Assembly: GCF_020509005.1 (NCBI RefSeq) | Contig: NC_063015.1 | Coordinates: 3,038,001 to 3,102,000 of the forward strand | Reading direction: 5' to 3' | Length of the DNA stretch: 64,000 bases | DNA from: Fulvia fulva | Taxonomy: Eukaryota; Ascomycota; Dothideomycetes; Mycosphaerellales; Mycosphaerellaceae | Part shown: positions 61,890 through 64,000 of the stretch, in pieces | How the letters are laid out: every line of letters begins with the position of its first letter | Position numbering within the stretch: position 1 is the first letter of the stretch | Program-made: the position numbers and the translations under genes | Notes under the pieces: generated by a model | Database searches by the model: none | What the model saw: the letters and a program-made list of their open reading frames with translations, nothing else | Told to the model about the DNA's origin: nothing

Positions 61890-63165
61890 CTAGGTCCGTT
61901 TAGTCTTACTATTAGTCTTACTGTTGGTTTTCCCGTCCCTCCTCCTGTTCTTCCCTTTAGGGTTAGCTCCCTATCATTTGGTTGATTCTTATTTGTCTAT
62001 TGCTCTGCGCTGCCTTGTATAAGAACGTTAGTCTCCCTATTGCTAGCACTATTTATAGCTCCTCTTATAGCCGGGGTCTCTTATTCGGGTAGGTGGTTCT
62101 CTCTAGTTGTTTCTGTTTACCTACTAGAAACCTAGTTAGTGTTGTTACCCTTGCTTCCCGCGCTCTCTACTAGGCTGATAGTCTAACTAGGCATTAGTTT
62201 GACTATACCGGGTGTTTTCTCCTATATACTACGCATCTTATATCCTCCTTCCGTTTTTGGCACTCTTAGGTCGCGTGATCACTAGCATAGTATAAGTAGA
62301 CTAGTGTGGCTTTGCTACACTTTAGGGCAATATGTCCGTACTGTTGATAGTTAAAACATTGAAGGATTCTGTAGTTACTCTAATAGATTTCTATATCTAG
62401 CCTCTTAAAGTCCTAGTACAACCCTTAGTCTAAGACCTTGTTCGCTTGCTCTAGTATTATAACCTATAAGATTAGCGAGGAGGCCCTCTTGCCCTCCTCT
62501 ATCTTCTTCTTGACCCACGCTATCTTTGTGATCTATAGTCCTAGTGCTGTTACCTAGTTTTGCCTCTAGAGGTTTGGTATATCCCTTTATATATCAAAGG
62601 TTCGTAGGACCCTATACGCAATTACTATATACTGTTAATAGGAGACTTTCGCTATGCTCCCGATCTTTAGTATCCACTCCTTGTTTATTTCGAGGGCCTT
62701 CTTGTCCTATACGTATACTATAAACAGCTTGACCCCTTTGTTATCTACCCTTGCCCCTACTATTCCCTTTACTCCGATCTTCTCGACTATCTCCCTCCCG
62801 GTCATCTTTCCTATCTCTTCCTTCTCTTTCTAGTCCGTAATATAGACTCGTAGTACTATACTTTAAGGGGGGGTGGGTTGGCTCGCGATTGTTGCCTAGG
62901 TCGTTAGGCCCTAGGTCTGTCTCGGGTCTCTTTAAGGGTTATTTCTTACGTTTCGTGTTACTGCCTCGATTACTATGTTGATCGTAGTGCTTGTTTGTCG
63001 TTTGAGCGCCTTTAGTCCCCCGAGCAGTTCGCTTATTACTCCTTTTAGTACTCTCTCCGGAAACCTCCCTTCTTCTACCGCTACTATCTCTTCCGCCTTC
63101 TTATAGAGCGTCCTCTACTCGTCTCCCCCTTGCTCTCGGTCGTCTACTGCCGTCGTCGTCGCCAT
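61890..63165 (-). pseudogene. LINE C2 ORF1 (AUG intact, frame broken)
   Basis: The start ATG at 63163-63165 is preserved, followed by an Ala/Thr-rich acidic start. The knuckle cluster at about 62240-62370 reads CFN, then QQYGHIALKC, with one knuckle Cys replaced by Tyr. TAG codons start about 18 codons in. Comparison with C1 fixes the family C start codon. Confidence 0.78.
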
Positions 63166-63220
63166 TTTTCAATCCGTTGTACTTAAGTATATCGGTTATA
63201 CTATATCTAGCCTAGTTAAT

Positions 63221-64000
63221 AACGACCGAAGAAAACTACCGGCTACTTATAGAAAGACACGAGGTATACGAGGAATAGGCATATCGATACGGCGCCCGTT
63301 TCGCCCCGGAAAAGTACTAGCTTATCTACTTTAGTAAGGTAAGAACCTACTATAATATATAAGTAACGGTAACTATCTAGGGTTACGTAACGAAGCCCTC
63401 TCCCGAATTACAAATCCTAGGAATCTAGCTAGACCCTAAGCTTAGCTAGAACCCCTAGATTAGGAAAGCCTAGAATAGAGCCTAGGTTAACGAGGCTATA
63501 ATAACTAGACTTATAACGTTAATATAGGGAGCTACGTTTAATAAGGTAAGGATTATATATAAGACGATCTTAAAACTAGTAGTACTCTACGGGGCCTAGA
63601 TATAGGGGATAGGAGGAGTAGGCAAACCGATCCCGAAGCGGATAGAGGGACCCCTAAACCGGACGTAGGCCGTAAACCTTAGACGGATACTAGGAGCCTA
63701 TAAGATAACGCTAACGAGAGTAGCGGAGGTAGAGACAGGGTCCCCCCTAATTAAACATTATATCAAGAGAATAAGGATCTAATACGCTAGGAAGACGGCG
63801 GATTATCTAGTATAACAAGCTATTCGGGACTCTACGGAGAAGATCGCTAGGAGGTACGACCGACTACCTAGCCTTAGGGTACGTTAAAGCTAAAAGCAAG
63901 ACGACCTACGTACGTTTAAAGTCGTTAAGCGAACCTAGGAGTAGCTAGAGAGGAAGGAGGAGGAGGAAAAGGTACGGAGGAAAAAGGGTAATAAGGTAAA
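63221..64000 (+). pseudogene. LINE D ORF2, RT thumb and C-terminal part, cut by window end
   Basis: It resumes after C2 with TTEENYRLLIERHEVYEE, GARFAPEKY and FSKVRTYYNI, the stretch following the FVDD motif in this LINE group. It continues to the window edge at 64000 with the usual post-RT region. The C-terminal knuckle and tail would lie outside. Confidence 0.72.

Larger units (their letters stand above)
58271..63206 (-). mobile_element. LINE C2: second family C copy, inverted, inside LINE D RT
   Basis: The duplication CTAGCCTAGTTAAT lies at 58257-58270 and 63207-63220. The ATCT-type tail is at the left edge (seen as AGATAGATAGATT). Most nonsense mutations checked are shared with C1. The leader is only about 41 bases, compared with 109 in C1. 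Confidence 0.9.
23154..64000 (+). mobile_element. Ty1/copia element: outermost host of the nest, in three pieces
   Basis: Fragments at 23154-24080, 43832-44221 and 45359-46814 carry, in order on the plus strand, copia protease and pre-integrase, integrase, and copia-type RT. They rejoin when LINE A3, the Fot1-like element and LINE D are removed, using the duplication TATATCTATTAA (24069-24080 and 43820-43831) and a TA dinucleotide for the DNA transposon. The rest, if present, lies right of LINE D outside the window. No copia LTR is visible. Confidence 0.75.
46815..64000 (+). mobile_element. LINE D: 5'-truncated Tad1-like LINE related to family B, carrying gypsy B and LINE C2
   Basis: LINE endonuclease and RT pieces at 46815-47850, 57099-58270 and 63221-64000 rejoin when gypsy B and C2 are removed. 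No ORF1 is present: it starts about 110 bases before the endonuclease, as expected from incomplete reverse transcription. Protein similarity to B1 is clear, but it is a distinct family or subfamily. The 3' end lies beyond the window, so its duplication cannot be checked. Confidence 0.78.

Overview
The window is a repeat-only block from a filamentous ascomycete (Pezizomycotina type). I find no host gene, tRNA, rRNA or CRISPR. Apart from about 6 kb, every coding frame is riddled with TAG stops. CpA/TpG is strongly depleted and TpA enriched, while CpG and CpC survive. That is the signature of repeat-induced point mutation (RIP, C-to-T at CpA), not of CpG deamination. I cannot name the genus from sequence alone.

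Everything fits one nested transposon cluster, whose order can be read from target-site duplications (TSDs). The outermost host is a Ty1/copia element (+ strand). Its pieces lie at 23154-24080, 43832-44221 and 45359-46814, and it probably runs past the right edge. Inserted in or next to it are: (1) gypsy A, a RIPed Ty3/gypsy element on the minus strand (1-23153), itself carrying LINE copies A1 (7769-12759) and A2 (15488-20464) and a young gypsy element I (1115-7196); (2) LINE A3 (24081-43819), carrying LINE C1 (25254-30260) and LINE B1 (34075-43756), with A4 (37020-42009, minus) inside B1; (3) a short Fot1/pogo-like DNA transposon (44224-45356); (4) LINE D (46815 to beyond 64000), carrying gypsy B (47851-57093, minus, with truncated LINE A5 inside) and LINE C2 (58271-63206, minus). 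Nesting reaches four levels.

Element I is the only element with long open frames. It has 520-bp LTRs differing at 3 sites, a 5-bp TSD, gag with a zinc knuckle, and pol with protease, RT, RNase H, integrase and chromodomain. Pol carries five in-frame TAG codons, each explicable as a RIP change of CAG or TGG; gag has a one-base frame change and no visible AUG. The primer-binding site is complementary to a stretch just downstream of the LTR TATA box, as in self-priming Tf1/sushi-type elements.

The LINEs are Tad1-like (CCHC ORF1; endonuclease plus RT ORF2). Families A, B and C share a 3'-terminal sequence, a possible hairpin and an (ATCT)n tail. Individual A and C copies have different 5' leaders. 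Copies C1 and C2, inserted at different sites, share most of their RIP mutations where I compared them, including loss of a catalytic RT aspartate. These are the most interesting signals here. Boundaries were found by eye from repeat alignment and TSDs; ORF limits inside RIPed elements are approximate.
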